DNA of 64,000 bases from the NCBI GenBank assembly GCA_944472135.2, contig CALYDD020000401.1:124001-188000 (forward strand). The letters are read 5' to 3'. This stretch comes from Trichobilharzia regenti. Its lineage: Eukaryota; Platyhelminthes; Trematoda; Strigeidida; Schistosomatidae. Made by a program: the position numbers and the translations under genes. The notes beneath the pieces were generated by a model, which saw nothing but the letters and a program-made list of their open reading frames with translations, searched no databases and was not told the origin of the DNA. Within the stretch, counting starts at the first letter, position 1. Each line of letters opens with the position of its first letter. Below, in pieces: positions 44,706-56,990 of the stretch.

Positions 44706-45072
44706 TGTCAGCAAAGTCTCATAAACCGTTAATGCCCAGCTCTCGCTACGCTCGGGCCCACGCTGTTCTTAGAAGATTTCTCAGAAACGCTTAGTTATAA
44801 CGGACGCAAAAACCAAAACACCGATCTGCCGTTTGATATTTGTTTATTGTTACACCAACATATAAAAGGAATAAGCGAACTAAGCAAACTAAGGTCTGTA
44901 AACAAATATTACAATAATAAATCGTTGTTACTTCTGACGATGTTTCAGTCTTCTTTCTGAACAGCGACCGATGAGACGATGACTGTCGTATTGATGCCTC
45001 CGCGAAAATTGGGGAAGTTGATTTTGAGCAAACAACCAAGAATTGATCGTTCAATCTTCAACTCCATTGACA
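44706..45072 (-). repeat. 5' LTR of copy 2
   Basis: 367 bp, TG...CA termini, adjoining the shared leader with the GTTTCT-type hairpin (one arm base changed here). Confidence 0.88.
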
Positions 45073-45449
45073 ACACCCTTAGCAATCTTTAAACTATAAA
45101 GAAACTAGCAGCATGGATGCATAAAGACATAGTACGGAACTTTAAAGGTTGACGTGATATCTCGTTCAACAACTTCTAATTAATTTATTCTCGCGTACCA
45201 AAGACAAAGCAAAAGCCAATAATTGATTGTCCAAACCAAGCGATATATTTAGAAGCCAAAACAAGCCGTTAGACGAACGCTTAGCTGGCTAGTGATCGTG
45301 CACGTGACACGACGAGGTACCAAAATGGCGGGGATGCTTGACCGGAAGCCTTCAGCTAAACAAGTCGACTTAAACAGTGGTGGTCAGCATCCAATGAGTG
45401 ATTGCTGTGGTCAATAATTTTGGGGAATTATTTACCGCTACAGAACATA

Positions 45450-45640
45450 CAGGATTAGTTTACCCTTAGAAATAGGACCTATCCCTCATTGTAACCTTCA
45501 AACGCTTGCCATATAAACTGTTTTGTCCAAATGACTATCCCTACCAGAACCCATCACTTATTTCTAAAACGCATCAGTCATTAGAGCACTAAAACGCTCA
45601 GACTCATTAATACACATTGTGACATTAAATAAACTCTAAG
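45450..45640 (+). pseudogene. CR1-like C-terminal remnant
   Basis: The nucleotides follow the end of ORF2 at 40970-41050 (caaacgcttgccatataaac against caaacgctctctatacagac), then a polyadenylation-like AATAAA-rich stretch. It is a separate, older fragment or a duplicated tail. Confidence 0.4.
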
Positions 45641-46240
45641 ACTTCGCATAAATACGTGAAAACAAATACAATATAGAAAAATGTTTACTTAAGTATAATA
45701 TACAATTAAGATAAACATTTATAAATGCATAATATATAAATGTCCTTTCATGTTCACATACTTTCTCTTTCTGGGATTTTGCTGCTCCTAATCATCTTCT
45801 GGTCGAGGTCGAACAACCCTGCATCTAAACTGAAATGAGGATTAATTCCAAACCGTCTATCTCATAACCACTCAAATTCCATGAATGATCCAATTCTACC
45901 ATTTGAAGACGCTGGCGAACATTCTGTAAATGAGTATTCATGATCTGAAATGAAGAAGCAACTGGTTCTCAAATAGTTTTTCAACATTTTACCCAACTTA
46001 CGAGTACAGTCCGCCATGCAGAAACAAATGGAGCAAATGGAGAATTCTGGAATCGACCTCAGCACCATTTGATGCAGTAAAACAACTTCACATGACCTCA
46101 TCTAGTTTTCGTATCCCCGATCGAATTTCTTTCCTGTTATAAAACTACGATAAGACTACTGAAAAAATGGAATAAATATATCACTGATCTCAACATAATA
46201 CATCAATAAACTTTGATCCGAGGGTGCTGTTCACAACAAA
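45640..46240. other. No gene recognised
   Basis: AT-rich, with a 79-codon minus frame at 45862-46101 that carries no motif and no matching splice context. Confidence 0.4.
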
Positions 46241-46244
46241 GTTA

Positions 46245-46505
46245 TGTAGGAGAATTGACTTCAAGCTTTATTTTTCCCAGATATTTGTATTACATTCATC
46301 TGATGTCTGCGTTTTTTTTAATGCGAAGACAATATTTCTATATCTCTTGATGTGCTACACAAACAAACTTTATAGCAGACTGTTCCGACTGACTTTGATG
46401 TCAGAAAGAACAACCAAACTGTAAATCCATTATACATCAAATTTTGTGTAATTTATATAATAACTTATCCATGACTGTACAATTGGTATGTTCCTGCATA
46501 AACAG
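46245..46505 (+). repeat. Dispersed repeat, copy B
   Basis: The partner of 35880-36135, moderately diverged. Confidence 0.6.
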
Positions 46506-46526
46506 GAAGAAATATATTATTATATT

Positions 46527-46775
46527 TTAAAACGAAACGAAGTCGATTTTCCCGCCCAACCTAAGGGATAACTGTACAATTCAATAACTATGCGGCCTGG
46601 TTCAGACAATTAGTGTATTTATATATATATATGAAATATTTTGCTGTTGAAACATTATTAACTTGTAGACAATCTACGATTTGAGTTTATATCGTGCTTG
46701 ATCGTGCCTGTAAAAGTGGCATGGATTTTCATGTAAATTTATATGTTTATATGAAAATATACATTATTACTACTA
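46527..46775 (-). repeat. Inverted copy of the inverted-repeat spacer
   Basis: It matches the reverse complement of about 31995-32237, including cgaaacgaagtcgattttcc and cttgatcgtgcctgtaaaa. The spacer sequence is therefore itself a dispersed repeat. Confidence 0.7.
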
Positions 46776-46789
46776 CTAGTATGCATGGA

Positions 46790-48515
46790 GCAAATTGATG
46801 TCTTGGAAAAACCAACCATATAGGCCTCACTAGCTCCTTTGGTGTCCGCAGGTCCCGGACGACCTTATAAGCATGAAAGTGGAAGGACTGTTTGCGAAGC
46901 TGAAGTCCATCACTCTCTTCTGAACTGCGTGTCTCATGAAAAGCGACAGTAACTGGAATGTATCCGAGTGATTCCTCAGTACCTTTCCTATCTGCCGAGC
47001 TTTCACGAGCTATCTGGCTGCTTTCTTGAGACTGCAGTGCACTTACCACAGCAACAAAATAAACTTAGGGCTAACATGAGTGGATCAAACTGAAACAACT
47101 AAAAATTAGATAAATTCGTGTCAGCTGCACATGGAATGTTTAGGTGTTTTGATGGCCACGCACTGGCTAGGCTTGGATGCCATGTCGTGCTCCTCTTCTG
47201 TACTGGTTGCATTGCAGGTTAATTTTCAAATAAAGGTTCAAGCGGTTTCTTAAGTTTAATTTGTATGCTTCTGTGATTTCCGGTCGGCTGCCTGGCGTGT
47301 ATGGATTGGTGTCCTAAGATGGTGCCACGGGTGACTAACTGCGAAAAGTTCCCTCCTTCACCTCTCTACATTATGATTCGAAGTAAGAGCAATTTTTGAC
47401 CTTGAGCAGTGATTCTTACTGGCACTGCATGCCAGTAGACTGGACTTATCTGGCAAGTTGGTTGAAATTTCGCTTGTTACATTTTTTGTGAACAATGTTT
47501 AGTGAAATTGTTACATACTCGCCAGATTGATAGAAATTCTAATTTTGTGACAAGTCATGTTGGCGTCCGCGTCATGTGATCGGAATGCGACGCTCTGCAA
47601 GTGTAATGAGATAAAAGCCATTAAAATGCTACTAAATAAATTTTCTTCCTCTTCTTTTCCAGAAAGAAACGCTGACGTAGCTCTTCTGGAGCAAGAAAAG
47701 GATCGTCTGGCTGAGCTTGTTATAAATGATGACAATTAGCTATGTACCCGCTCAATTCAAGCTAGATGAAAGCTCCACAAAGTTGTCTCACTACTATGCG
47801 ATAGCTCCATTGCTGATTTATCCTCTGCATGTGAACGTAGCCACAAACTGTTATGTGAAGTGGGTCGTCACCGTAAGCAATTTATAAGGTCCTGGCTTTT
47901 TAATGTCTCCCAAATGCACTCGCAGCTGCACACGATAGCACCTACTTGTGACTAATCAAAAAACCAACTGACCGCCACTGTTCTGGCCAATGGTAGACGA
48001 GAAAATCTGAGGCGCGGTAAATTTAAAACGCGATAACGTATATTCTCACCTTTAAATGGACACTTCTCGCACGCCATCTTCGTCTTCCTTCGTTGATTGT
48101 GGATGTTGCTCTTGTGAATTACATTGGCATTGGGTTTAAGTGTGAGGAAGCAAGTGTCGCATAAAGCTTCGCTGTCAACACAGTTTCATTGGCGCGCGCT
48201 TCGAAAAGGATAATGGCATTTTTACGTTGTGAAGTAACTTCTGCCTTTGTTGTGTAAATCGTATCAGAGGCTTTTGGTGAACTTTAACTGGTTTAATTAG
48301 TTGAAGTAGCTCCTTTTCGGTTTGTTTTTTGGATGTATCGCACAGTGAAACAGTATTATTTACTGAAAGACGTTTCGAACAGAATTTATTGTTTATAGTT
48401 AAAGCAGTGATTATTTTTGTGCGCTTTTCTGACTTTTTGTGTGATTTCTACATCTCTGTATTAAGGTATATATACACATATTTGTCTGTGTAACTTAAAC
48501 AACTTATACTAACTT
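46790..48515. other. Unassigned stretch
   Basis: It contains a 100-codon minus frame (46747-47049) and a plus block at about 47661-47739. The latter is preceded by a pyrimidine-rich AG and encodes a short coiled-coil-like tail (ALLEQEKDRLAELV). Neither is recognised. Part may be 5' sequence of the CR1-like element that follows. Confidence 0.3.
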
Positions 48516-48518
48516 TAG

Positions 48519-50292
48519 TCCCACAAATAGCTGTGGACGACCAGACTGCCACTTTCCGATAGATGATGGGATGCAGTATGGTAACTGCGACTTATAGTTC
48601 CATAAATTTTGCACTGGCATATCACCATCCACCTATAGGAGATGCAGGAAGCCATAGTTTCCGTGGGTGTGCAAGTTTTGTACTAACCTGTTGGACGTCC
48701 TCATCCAAGAGGCCGCAGGACTTCTCATGTCAAAGAAATTAACAAAACCTCAGCTGAGGGGGAGAAGCTAGCATCTAGTACTGATGTCGTAAGTGGGGAT
48801 TCTGGCCTGAGCCATAAGACTGGGACAAAACCTCATCTCCAAGCTTCCAAAGACGCAACAGAGGTGAAGTGTGCCGAGAAGTCTGCAACAGCACACAAAA
48901 TTCCCCGAAAATCTAAGGGTGTCTGGTGAACGCACGGCTTCCAATTGCGGCGAGAGTAAGGTGGAATTAACTGATTCCACTTGGTTAGTGCCAAAAAATA
49001 AGAAGCTGCAGAATTACAGGAAAGAGAAAAGCACTGTGCTTAATGATAAGGACTCAGCCGCCACAAACAATAATACGATTGTTAACCCTTCGGACTCACA
49101 TAATATTACCGTATTTTGGAACTTGGCGGAATCGAAGAAAGGGGTAAAAACCACCTACTGGACGCTGTCTCCATCGATCTTAGTAAAGCATTCCATAAGG
49201 TATCCTACTTAAGTCTTCCTAGTGAACTTAAACGTTTTGGATTAGACCAACGCTTACGTGAGTGGTTTGGTGATTGCCTGATGGATATGAGGCAGAAGGT
49301 AAGGGTTAATGGTGTACTGTCAGGGTGGAGAGCAGTGCCAAGTGAAGTAACCCATGGAACTGTACTTGGCCGCCTGCTATTCCTATTATACGTAGACGAA
49401 GTGCCGAAAATTCTTACCTTATCTTACTTATTATTTGCAGACGATAATAAGATATAGAAAACCGTGACTAGTAACGATGATAAGTTGGTACCACGAGACG
49501 ATCTAGTAAATTAGCCGAATGGGCTAACCTTTGGAGTCTGGAAATTAATTGCAAGAAAAGCGCGGTAATGCACATAGGTCAGAAGTCTTACACGTCGTAC
49601 TCTATGGGGGACACAGAACTGCGAAATGTTTAGAGACAAAAGGACTTAGGAATTATTGTAAGACATGACTTAAAAACAACGGCAAATCGTAGTGGAGCCG
49701 CAGCTAAGGCTTTTCGAATGCTATAGGCACTCTGAAGGGTTTTCAAACGATTAAACAAGGGTGTGTTCCAAGTACTCTATGCAACATATGTCAGACATCA
49801 TCTAGAGTACTGCATACAAGCGGCGAGACCATGCTTCAAAAAGGAGGCACATATCCTGGAAAGAGTATAGAGGGTAAAAGCAAAATTTGCTATCGGTATC
49901 TCACACTTTCCGTATGAATAGAGGATGGAGCATTCAAATTTCTTCCCATTATCATGCCGAAGAGGGAGATACGGCTTAATTTTGGCTTACCGTACATTAA
50001 AGGGTGATTTTGCGATTGACCTTCCAAACCTTTTCTCCCCCTCTAGGATGCATTTGTGAGGTCACCACAAGAGGGTGCTCAAAGAGAGGTCGAAAAAAAT
50101 ACGCGTGGAGTTAAGATTCTCTCACAGAGTGTTCAACTATTGGAACTCCTCACCTGCTTAAGCAGTAACAGCTCCATCAGTGAACACTTTCGAAAAGAAA
50201 ATGGAACTTTTCAGAGGTATATATCGCGAAGATTAACACAGATAACAAAAGCCTTCTATCCTTATAATCGGAATCGGAATCTGATTATTTTT
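48519..50292 (+). pseudogene. CR1-like retrotransposon with internal deletion
   Basis: Positions about 48519-48690 translate, with stops, to a Cys/His-spaced block (CGRPDCHF, then YGNCDL, FHKFCTGISPSTYR, VCKFCTN). This resembles the PHD-like finger found in ORF1 of some CR1 elements. Near 49100 an ORF1-type ITVFWNLAES follows. Directly after comes RT palm sequence: SIDLSKAFHKVSYL, then THGTVLGRLLFLLYVDE, then FADDNKI (49434). The whole endonuclease and the first RT part are absent, so the element is deleted internally near 49115. Decayed thumb and C-terminal sequence (YVRHHLEYC) runs to 50292, ending in repeated ATCGGA units. Confidence 0.65.
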
Positions 50293-50878
50293 CACTAGCT
50301 GATGAACTAAGAGAGTCTCATTGTAAGCCTCGAAAATACTATCAGACACCTTAGGCGAAAGGACTACAAAGAACGCATTAATGATACGATCGGGGTACTC
50401 TTCATGAATCTTTGAAATCAGTAACGTCCCCATTCCAGATCCTGTGTCTCCTCCGAGAGAATAAATCAATTGAAAACCTTGAAGGCAGTTGCATGATTCG
50501 GCTTCCTTGTGGACACCGTGTCCAGCATTGAGTTCACAAGTTCGGCGCCTTCAGTGTAATGACACTTTTTTCATTTGTTCCCTGCCCCACTTTTTCCGAA
50601 GACAAATTTATCAGGTCGGGATAAATGACCGAAGGGGCCTGCACGTACACTGTCCATGGTTTCAGGCTCTGAAACAACCAACACCGCATGTGATACGTAC
50701 CTTCCTTCAGTCGCTTCATTGTAATACACATAGATGCGTTCCAGCTGAAGATCGGAATCACCGCGGTATTTGCCCATCGGATTGATCCCATCTTCGTCAG
50801 ATACAACTCCTTAAAATGTAACTCCAATCTGGTTGCCACATTGACCAGATCGAATGTGGACAATCTCACTCATCCTTA
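50293..50878 (-). pseudogene. Processed beta-tubulin pseudogene, truncated
   Basis: An ATG near 50876 opens with SEIVHIRSGQCGNQIG, the beta-tubulin N-terminus. It is followed by [37 protein letters not shown], the GTP-binding loop region as [18 protein letters not shown] (G to D in the first part), EEYPDRI and SPKVSD, and it ends at HQLVKN, around residue 195 of about 445. It lacks introns and has stops after codon 20 and in the middle, plus a shift. It is cut off at the 3' end of the CR1-like element, which lies on the opposite strand. Clearly non-functional. Confidence 0.88.
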
Positions 50879-50879
50879 C

Positions 50880-52510
50880 ACACCACCAGCAGCAATACGA
50901 CTTAAAGCTATCCAAAAACTCACGTCTTGGGGTATCAATGCAGCATATTTTTGTGTGAAAAAAGAGTATTATCTGACGAGTGAATGCTATCAGTACATGA
51001 AAATAACCTGTGAGTGCTAACAGAACCTTCTGTGGGAAAAGGAGCCATCATGTAGATGTATATCTCACCGTATGTGCGTTTGGACAGGAATTATCGTAAG
51101 CTGAAAGGTAATTTCTAAATGGATGTAATATATTCGCACTGATTGTAGTGTAATATGGGTTATGTGGATGCGATGTTTTTGCGAGTTGCGATGTATAAAA
51201 AATATCTCCACTTTATTATTATGGTGGTATTGTCTGCCTAGATGACTGCTATGCTAACATATGTAGGTGGTTCTCATGATTGCTGCAAGTGCAGTGCAGT
51301 GGAGAAGGAAGTTACTCGTTTAATTTTCCTCACTGTTTCACTTAGTGCATAGTATTAATATGCACATGGATTGTGGTGATTATGAGAACCGAATCCAGTC
51401 AGCTGTATTATTATCAGTCTGAATAAAGCAATAACAACAGTTTTGCAGGATATAATGGTACCATCACTTATTTTGTTGGCTTCTCATCATCTGCTTAAAG
51501 GCCAAAATCATTATTAAATATATCTACAGAAGTAATTTTAACATCTGCTGTCTGTTATACCAGTCCCACTGACACTGCATGCTTGATGCTGCAATATTTT
51601 TGATCGCCAATAGTGAAAATAAATTCCTCCTGAAATTGCCATTTACACGAAGTAAAGCAGTACAGATGCAGTATCGCGACTGAATGTCTAGGTTGGATTA
51701 TATGACGTTGTTAGCTTTGTCAAAACAACAGTTCTGTGAATCTTACAATAATTTAGGTGTTTCTCCATGCTGATAACACTGTGTATATGATATGTATCCA
51801 TATATATATATATATGGTGGTCTCTCTTTCTGTTGCTCTCTTAGTCTGTGACCATTTCACTTTGATGAACCTGTCTCCTTTAACAATGTATATTCCCCTT
51901 ATATTATATATAATATGTGTGTTTGTTTGACATGTCTGTTATATTTGCTAGGTATATATGGATCGATATTCCACTGTAATTAGCCATTCATGTTAAGACT
52001 GTCTATTGATTTGTTCGTTTTGAATATTCGTTCACACACTTGTCCGGACATTCATATATATATTTTGCCCTCACACTCTTGTGTGAGACTTTGCTTCTCC
52101 TTGTGTTTTGGAAAATATAAGTATCATCGCAAACCTAGTGGTCTTCTGATTTCCGTCTTTCTTGCGTCAGGACATATAAATTCTCGACCAGTACATAACA
52201 ATAATTTGGCGACGAGTACATAACAGTATAGCTGTTTAGAGTTGAGGCATGTTCGGCTTATATTTGATAGCTAGAGTTTCCCAAATATGTGAATGTAATT
52301 TCTGTGGGATTCACAAAACCATGTTCACTAGACATTACTGAGATTGTGGATTAATTTTTAAGTTACACATTTGCAACACTTCCTTTTATTTCAACGTATC
52401 TAGTTTGTTGATCTGCAAGTATGGACGTTTCAGAGATTGTCTTCAAATCTGCGTGTAATAAGCGTTTGAGGTCTGTTTATGCATACGGAGTCAATATAAA
52501 AACCATCTCC
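50880..52510. other. Mostly unassigned; possible LTR end near 52200
   Basis: AT-rich with TA runs. The sequence acataacaataatttggcga at about 52193-52212 looks like an LTR end followed by a primer-binding region of a Ty3-type element, but no second LTR or pol follows. It could be a solo or truncated LTR starting near 51800. Confidence 0.25.
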
Positions 52511-52514
52511 TTTT

Positions 52515-53735
52515 AAAGATGGTGGTGAGACTATCAAATGGCTACAACTGGTTCATTCAGAAAGGCATGGGAGATAGAGAGTGCACCATCAATGTGTAAC
52601 GAAGCCATTATCGTCCCCATCTTTAAAACGGGTCGATTTAATTCGCGTGACAAACATAGGGGTATCAGCCTGCTGGCAGTCTGCATCTAAAATATTGGCT
52701 GCTGTCTTGCTTCTCAGGCTGTGCGAATCGCGTGAGGGGTTGATTCGCAAAGAGCAGGCTGGGTTTCGTTCAGGTCGTGGATGCACTGATCATGTGTCTA
52801 CACTTCGTCAATTGTTGGAACACCGCCACACGTATTGCAGGCCAACGATCGTTGTGTTTCTTGATATTAGGGCTACCTTCGATTCGTTGGACAGAACTGT
52901 GCTCTGGAACTGTCTGTTAGAGAGGGAAGTGTACCTGAGAAATTTGTTAACATCTTGAAAGCCCTATACAGAAACACCTCGGGCAGAGTGAGGGCATACA
53001 ACCAACTATCATCACTGTTTGCAACCAACAGTGGGTTTGGACAGGGTTTCCTAATCTCCCCATTTCTCTTTATTTTTGCCATCGATGACATTCTGGAGTC
53101 AGCTGTGAAGGATGTGAGTGAAGGTGGTGTAGATCTGCCACCTGGAGATAGACTTTTCGACCTCGAGTATGCAGACGATATCGTCTTACTGTGCGATAGC
53201 ATGCAGGCTGCCGAAATCCCACTTAATCAGTTGGTGACCAGTGTCAGTCAGTATGGTATGTGCTTTTCGCCGTCTAAGTGCAAAGTACCGTTACAAGATT
53301 GGTAGAAGTCTGAACCTGCACTCACTCTTCCAGGTGAACCGCTTGAAGTTGTTGATAAGTTTGTGTATCTTGGTAGTTGTGTGAGTGCTGGCGGAGGGGT
53401 GACGGATGAGATTTCCAACCGTATAATGAAGACTAGAGTGGTATACATCAACTTGAGCCACCTCTGACGCCGTCGCGACGCGTTAGCCTGCCTGTCAAAG
53501 GTCGGGTATACAATCCTTCGGTTCGGCTGTCCTGCTCTACGCCTGTGAAACCTGGCCTCTCCGAGTGGGTTGAGGATGTGCGGCGACTCTGCTTGTTCGA
53601 TCATCGCTGTCTCCGCAGGATTGCTTCTGTTCAATGGGATCATAACTTGAGCAATTCTGAGGTCCGGCGGCGTGTGTTTGGTCACAGTGGAGATGTAGTA
53701 ATTATTTGTAGTCGTAGTATTAGTATTTCGTGATG
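52515..53735 (+). pseudogene. RTE-type (SR2-like) reverse transcriptase fragment
   Basis: RT blocks in order are ASKILAAVLLLRLCESREG, EQAGFRSGRGCTDHV, FLDIRATFDSLDRTVLWNCL, KALYRNTSGRVRAYNQLSS and the catalytic EYADDIVLL (about 53165-53190). Then come KFVYLGSCVSAGGGVTDEIS and, in another frame, DVRRLCLFDHRCLRRIA. Breaks are near 52925 and 53305, with more beyond. The endonuclease and the 3' end are missing. It ends close to the left LTR of the Boudicca-like element. Confidence 0.8.
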
Positions 53736-53847
53736 ACCGAATTACAAGAATCCAACCAAAACACAGAGAGGGCGGAATCCAGGAATTTGTATTTAGCGGA
53801 GTTATTATTCAGTTCATATAAGAAATATTAACAATCAACAGTAAGTA

Positions 53848-54310
53848 TGTGGTGGACCTTTTACTCTGTTAGCTTACTTACCCAAATTCAAGTAGAAAAT
53901 AAAATACCAAATCAGTTTAGTTACGGGAAGAATATATTAAAGTTTCGTTACTTGGGTTTACAAAGATCCAAAATCCACAATGAACGTAATAGACTCCAGA
54001 GGCGCTGCGGGAAGACTGCTCCAGTACTAATTCTCGAATGTTGACGTTGCCGGAGGTCGACCAAAGTACGTAGGAAGAAACTGCGGTGCTCCTGCAAAAA
54101 ATTTGAGATAGAAAGCAGGCGAATAAAATTGATCGACGGCAGTTGAGACGGTGGAGAAGACGGAGAGTCGGAGCCAGAACTATATATTTATTCAAAACCT
54201 GAGGTAAAGTCCAAAGTACAGAGTTTATGGTTAAAACAAAGTGATGTACAATATGTTCATTTCTTACATAGTAGTAAAAATTGGATAAGTTTATTTTTGA
54301 GGACTCCACA
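53848..54310 (-). repeat. 3' LTR of the Boudicca-like element
   Basis: 463 bp. On the minus strand it begins TGTGGAGTCCTC and ends CCACCACA. A purine-rich run (aagaaggaaagccg) precedes it as a polypurine-type primer. Confidence 0.88.
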
Positions 54311-54746
54311 CGGCTTTCCTTCTTAGAGGTCAGGAGGACCATCATTACTGTCCTCGTGGACGATTACATGAATACAAGCAATATAAATAATGGATAATGT
54401 CAACAATAAGGATAACAAAAAATAACAGCAACAATAATAAGGATACAAAGTTTGATCAGGATGCATGGGATGCATCCGTGTCATATAAAGTTTAGCACAT
54501 GCATGCATGATTCAGGAATTTAAAAAAATCAAAACTTGTTATAATTTTAAATAAAAAATTTATGTACATAATAAACCATAACATGTTCGTTAACATTTGT
54601 GAAATTCATATATAAATAGATATATACATATACTTGATGAATGCGTGTTCTTGCAGTACAGTTAACGAACAGCAAACAATAATACTAATAAATATTAATG
54701 GTTATAGTGAAATGAATGTCAACAACAATAGTAATGAGAAGAATGT

Positions 54747-55217
54747 CTAAATGAGGTTAACGTTTATGTCAGTCAATGAAATGAGCATAGCGGGCAGCCC
54801 ACTGCGTGTCTGTACAGGGGGAAGTGTGAAGAGCGGGAGAGTTGGAGTTGCATTGACTTTCTCCTTGTTTATTGGTGCAGGCGTTGCTAGTGTTTCATAT
54901 TCGCTGTCGGTGTACGCTGGTTTAAGACGATCAATAGAAACAGTCTCCGGTTTACCATGTTTGTTCAGTGGGAAGTATTTATCGGTGCGTTTAAGTACTA
55001 GAAAAGGACCTTCATATGGATGATGTAAACCTTTTCTAATGGAATCGACGCGAACAAATACAAATTTGCAAGTGAGTAGATTCTTATTAACTTGAGCTTT
55101 CTGAAGTGATTGGCGAGGGGCTACTGGTCGAAGCTGAAGCATCTGCTGGGTAAGGCGGTTGGTGAAGTCGGAGATATTTACTTCAGTTGAATCATTAGAC
55201 AGTAGTACCATACACAA
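54747..55217 (-). pseudogene. Integrase C-terminal part
   Basis: It contains VFVRVDSIRKGLHHPYEGPF, then LKRTDKYFPLNKHGKPETVS and IDRLKPAY, the C-terminal DNA-binding end of CsRn1-type integrases. It is out of frame with the integrase core at 55195-55647. Confidence 0.75.
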
Positions 55218-55950
55218 GTTGAGCTGGTGTACATCCTAAATCTTCTTTGACAGTTGATCGGATACTGAGAAGAACTAATGGTAGGTGTTCACTCCACTTA
55301 GATGAGTCAGCTTGTGCCATAAGGGAGCTTTTCAGTTGTCGATGGAAACGTTCCATCAGACCATTCGATGCAGGATGACAAGCTGTAGTGGAGATATGGT
55401 TCACTCCAAGGAGTCTCGTAGACTCTCGAAACAGAGTTAATTGAAACTGAGCTCCTCGGTCTGTTGTAATAGTTGTTGGTACTCCGTAGTTTGACACCCA
55501 ACGATCTAAGAAAACCAAAGCGGTATTTTCTGCGTATATGTCGTTGAGTGGACAAGCAATGGTAAATCGGGTAAATCGATCAATAGCAGTAAGTATATGA
55601 GTAAACCCTCTGGATGGCGGTAATGGTCCAATAATACCTATATGCACGTGTTGGAATCGTCTATCCGGTAAATTGAACTGCTTTGGAGGTGTGATGGTAT
55701 GATGATGTACCTTGGATCTTTGACATTGCTAGCATTGTCGGGCCCGTTTCCGAATATCGGAGTTCATCTTGGGCCAAACGAAACGCTCGCTGATCAACTT
55801 GACTGTAGCACGTATACCAGGATGAGACAGAGAATGTAGATGTTCAAACAAAGGTTTTTGACAAGTTAGTGGAACAAAAGGTCTATGAACGCCCGTTGAA
55901 ACGTCGCACACGATAGTTGTATCAGACAGGGGAACAGGTACGTCCTGCAA
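55195..55950 (-). pseudogene. Integrase zinc-binding and core domains
   Basis: The HHCC-type finger (EHLHSLSHPGIRATVKLI, then the first Cys) is interrupted by a stop just before its last Cys at about 55730. The core follows: the first catalytic Asp position reads Gly (HVHIGIIGPLP), the second is present (TTDRGAQF), and the Glu region is present (SNGLMERFHRQLK). With the finger broken and one catalytic residue lost, integration activity is not expected. Confidence 0.8.
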
Positions 55951-55965
55951 CTGTAGGGAGGAGTT

Positions 55966-56990
55966 TCATCTACAAGTATGGAGTTCGGCGTCATTTTTCT
56001 GCAGCTTGGCTATATTGTCTAAGCTAATATCTATCGAAGATAGGTGATTAACGTCACATCGAGACAAAGAATCGGCTGCGATATAGAAATCTCCCTTGAT
56101 GAACTGGATGTCTGTTGAGAATTGTGATATGTAATCCAGTTGTCTGGCTTCTTTCGGAGAGTGTCTGTCCAACGAAGTGGTGAAAGCATAACAAAGAGGC
56201 TTATGGTCGGTTGAGATAGTAAAATGTCGACCTTGTAGTAGGAAGCTGAAAAGTTTAACTGCTAGGTAGATGGCTAACAGTTCTCTGCCAAAAGTGCTGT
56301 AACGAGTTTGCACCGGTTCCAACTTCTTGGAGAAGAAAGCAAGTGGAGTGGTGTCATTATTGAACTTTTGTTGTAAAACTGCTCCCACTGCTACCTGCGA
56401 TGCATCTGTACATAAAATGAGTGAAGCTTCTGGGTTGATATGAGATAACATTACAACGTTGGATAAGGCATCTTTTGCGTTATTAAATGCTGCTTTTGCT
56501 TCTTCAGACCACTGAAATTTCTTCGAATTGCATCTAAGTAGGTCGGTCAGTGGCTGAACTATGGAGGCACATGATGGAATACAACGTCGGTAGAAGTTGA
56601 ACATCCCGAGAAAACGTCTAAGTTTCTTTAAGGAATCAGGTTCGGGAAAGTTCTTAATAGTTTTTATCTTATCTTCGGTAGGTCTGATGCCTTCGGCAGT
56701 TATTCGATGTCCTAAGAATTCAATGGAAGGGGAACCAAAAATACATTTCTTTGGATTGATAACAACTCCAAATTGTTCAAACCTTTGAAATAACAGGCTT
56801 AAGTGTTCCATATGTTCTTCCATCGATGAGCTGGCTACTAAGACATCGTCGATATATACAAAGACGAAATCAAGACCTTGGGTAACTTGGTCCATAAAAC
56901 GCTGAAATGTTTGAGCGGCATTCTTTAGTCCGAAAGGCCTTCTCAAGAATTCGAATAATCCAAAAGGCGTGATAATTGCCGTTTTGCAAT
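55966..56990 (-). pseudogene. Reverse transcriptase (second part) and RNase H
   Basis: PFGLKNAAQTFQRFMDQV leads into the catalytic FVFVYIDDVLVAS, then LGHRITAEGI and LRRFLGMFNFYRRCI. RNase H follows with LILCTDASQVAVGAVLQQ, RELLAIYLAVK and STDHKPLCYAF. RT catalytic aspartates and the visible RNase H residues are intact, but the frame is cut from the upstream RT by a one-base change near 56990. Confidence 0.85.

Larger units (their letters stand above)
41086..45072 (-). mobile_element. Gag-only BEL/Pao-type LTR retrotransposon, copy 2
   Basis: A complete 3,987-bp insertion in inverted orientation, flanked by ACACC (41081-41085 and 45073-45077). The LTRs are 369 and 367 bp and differ at a few places, so it is somewhat older than copy 1. 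Gag is a single intact 651-codon frame. The three hairpin units, the GCCGGGGAG motifs and the pre-LTR hairpin are all present. Again there is no enzyme-coding part. It interrupts the 3' end of the CR1-like element. Confidence 0.88.

Noticed and set aside
47557..47739. Terminal exon with a coiled-coil tail
   Set aside because: A good-looking acceptor but no partner exons in phase; kept only as an unassigned note.
50293..50878. Functional beta-tubulin gene
   Set aside because: Internal stops, loss of the C-terminal half and a truncation at a transposon end.
53847..54044. 65-codon ORF repeated at 58363
   Set aside because: Lies inside the LTR of the Boudicca-like element, on the opposite strand to its genes.
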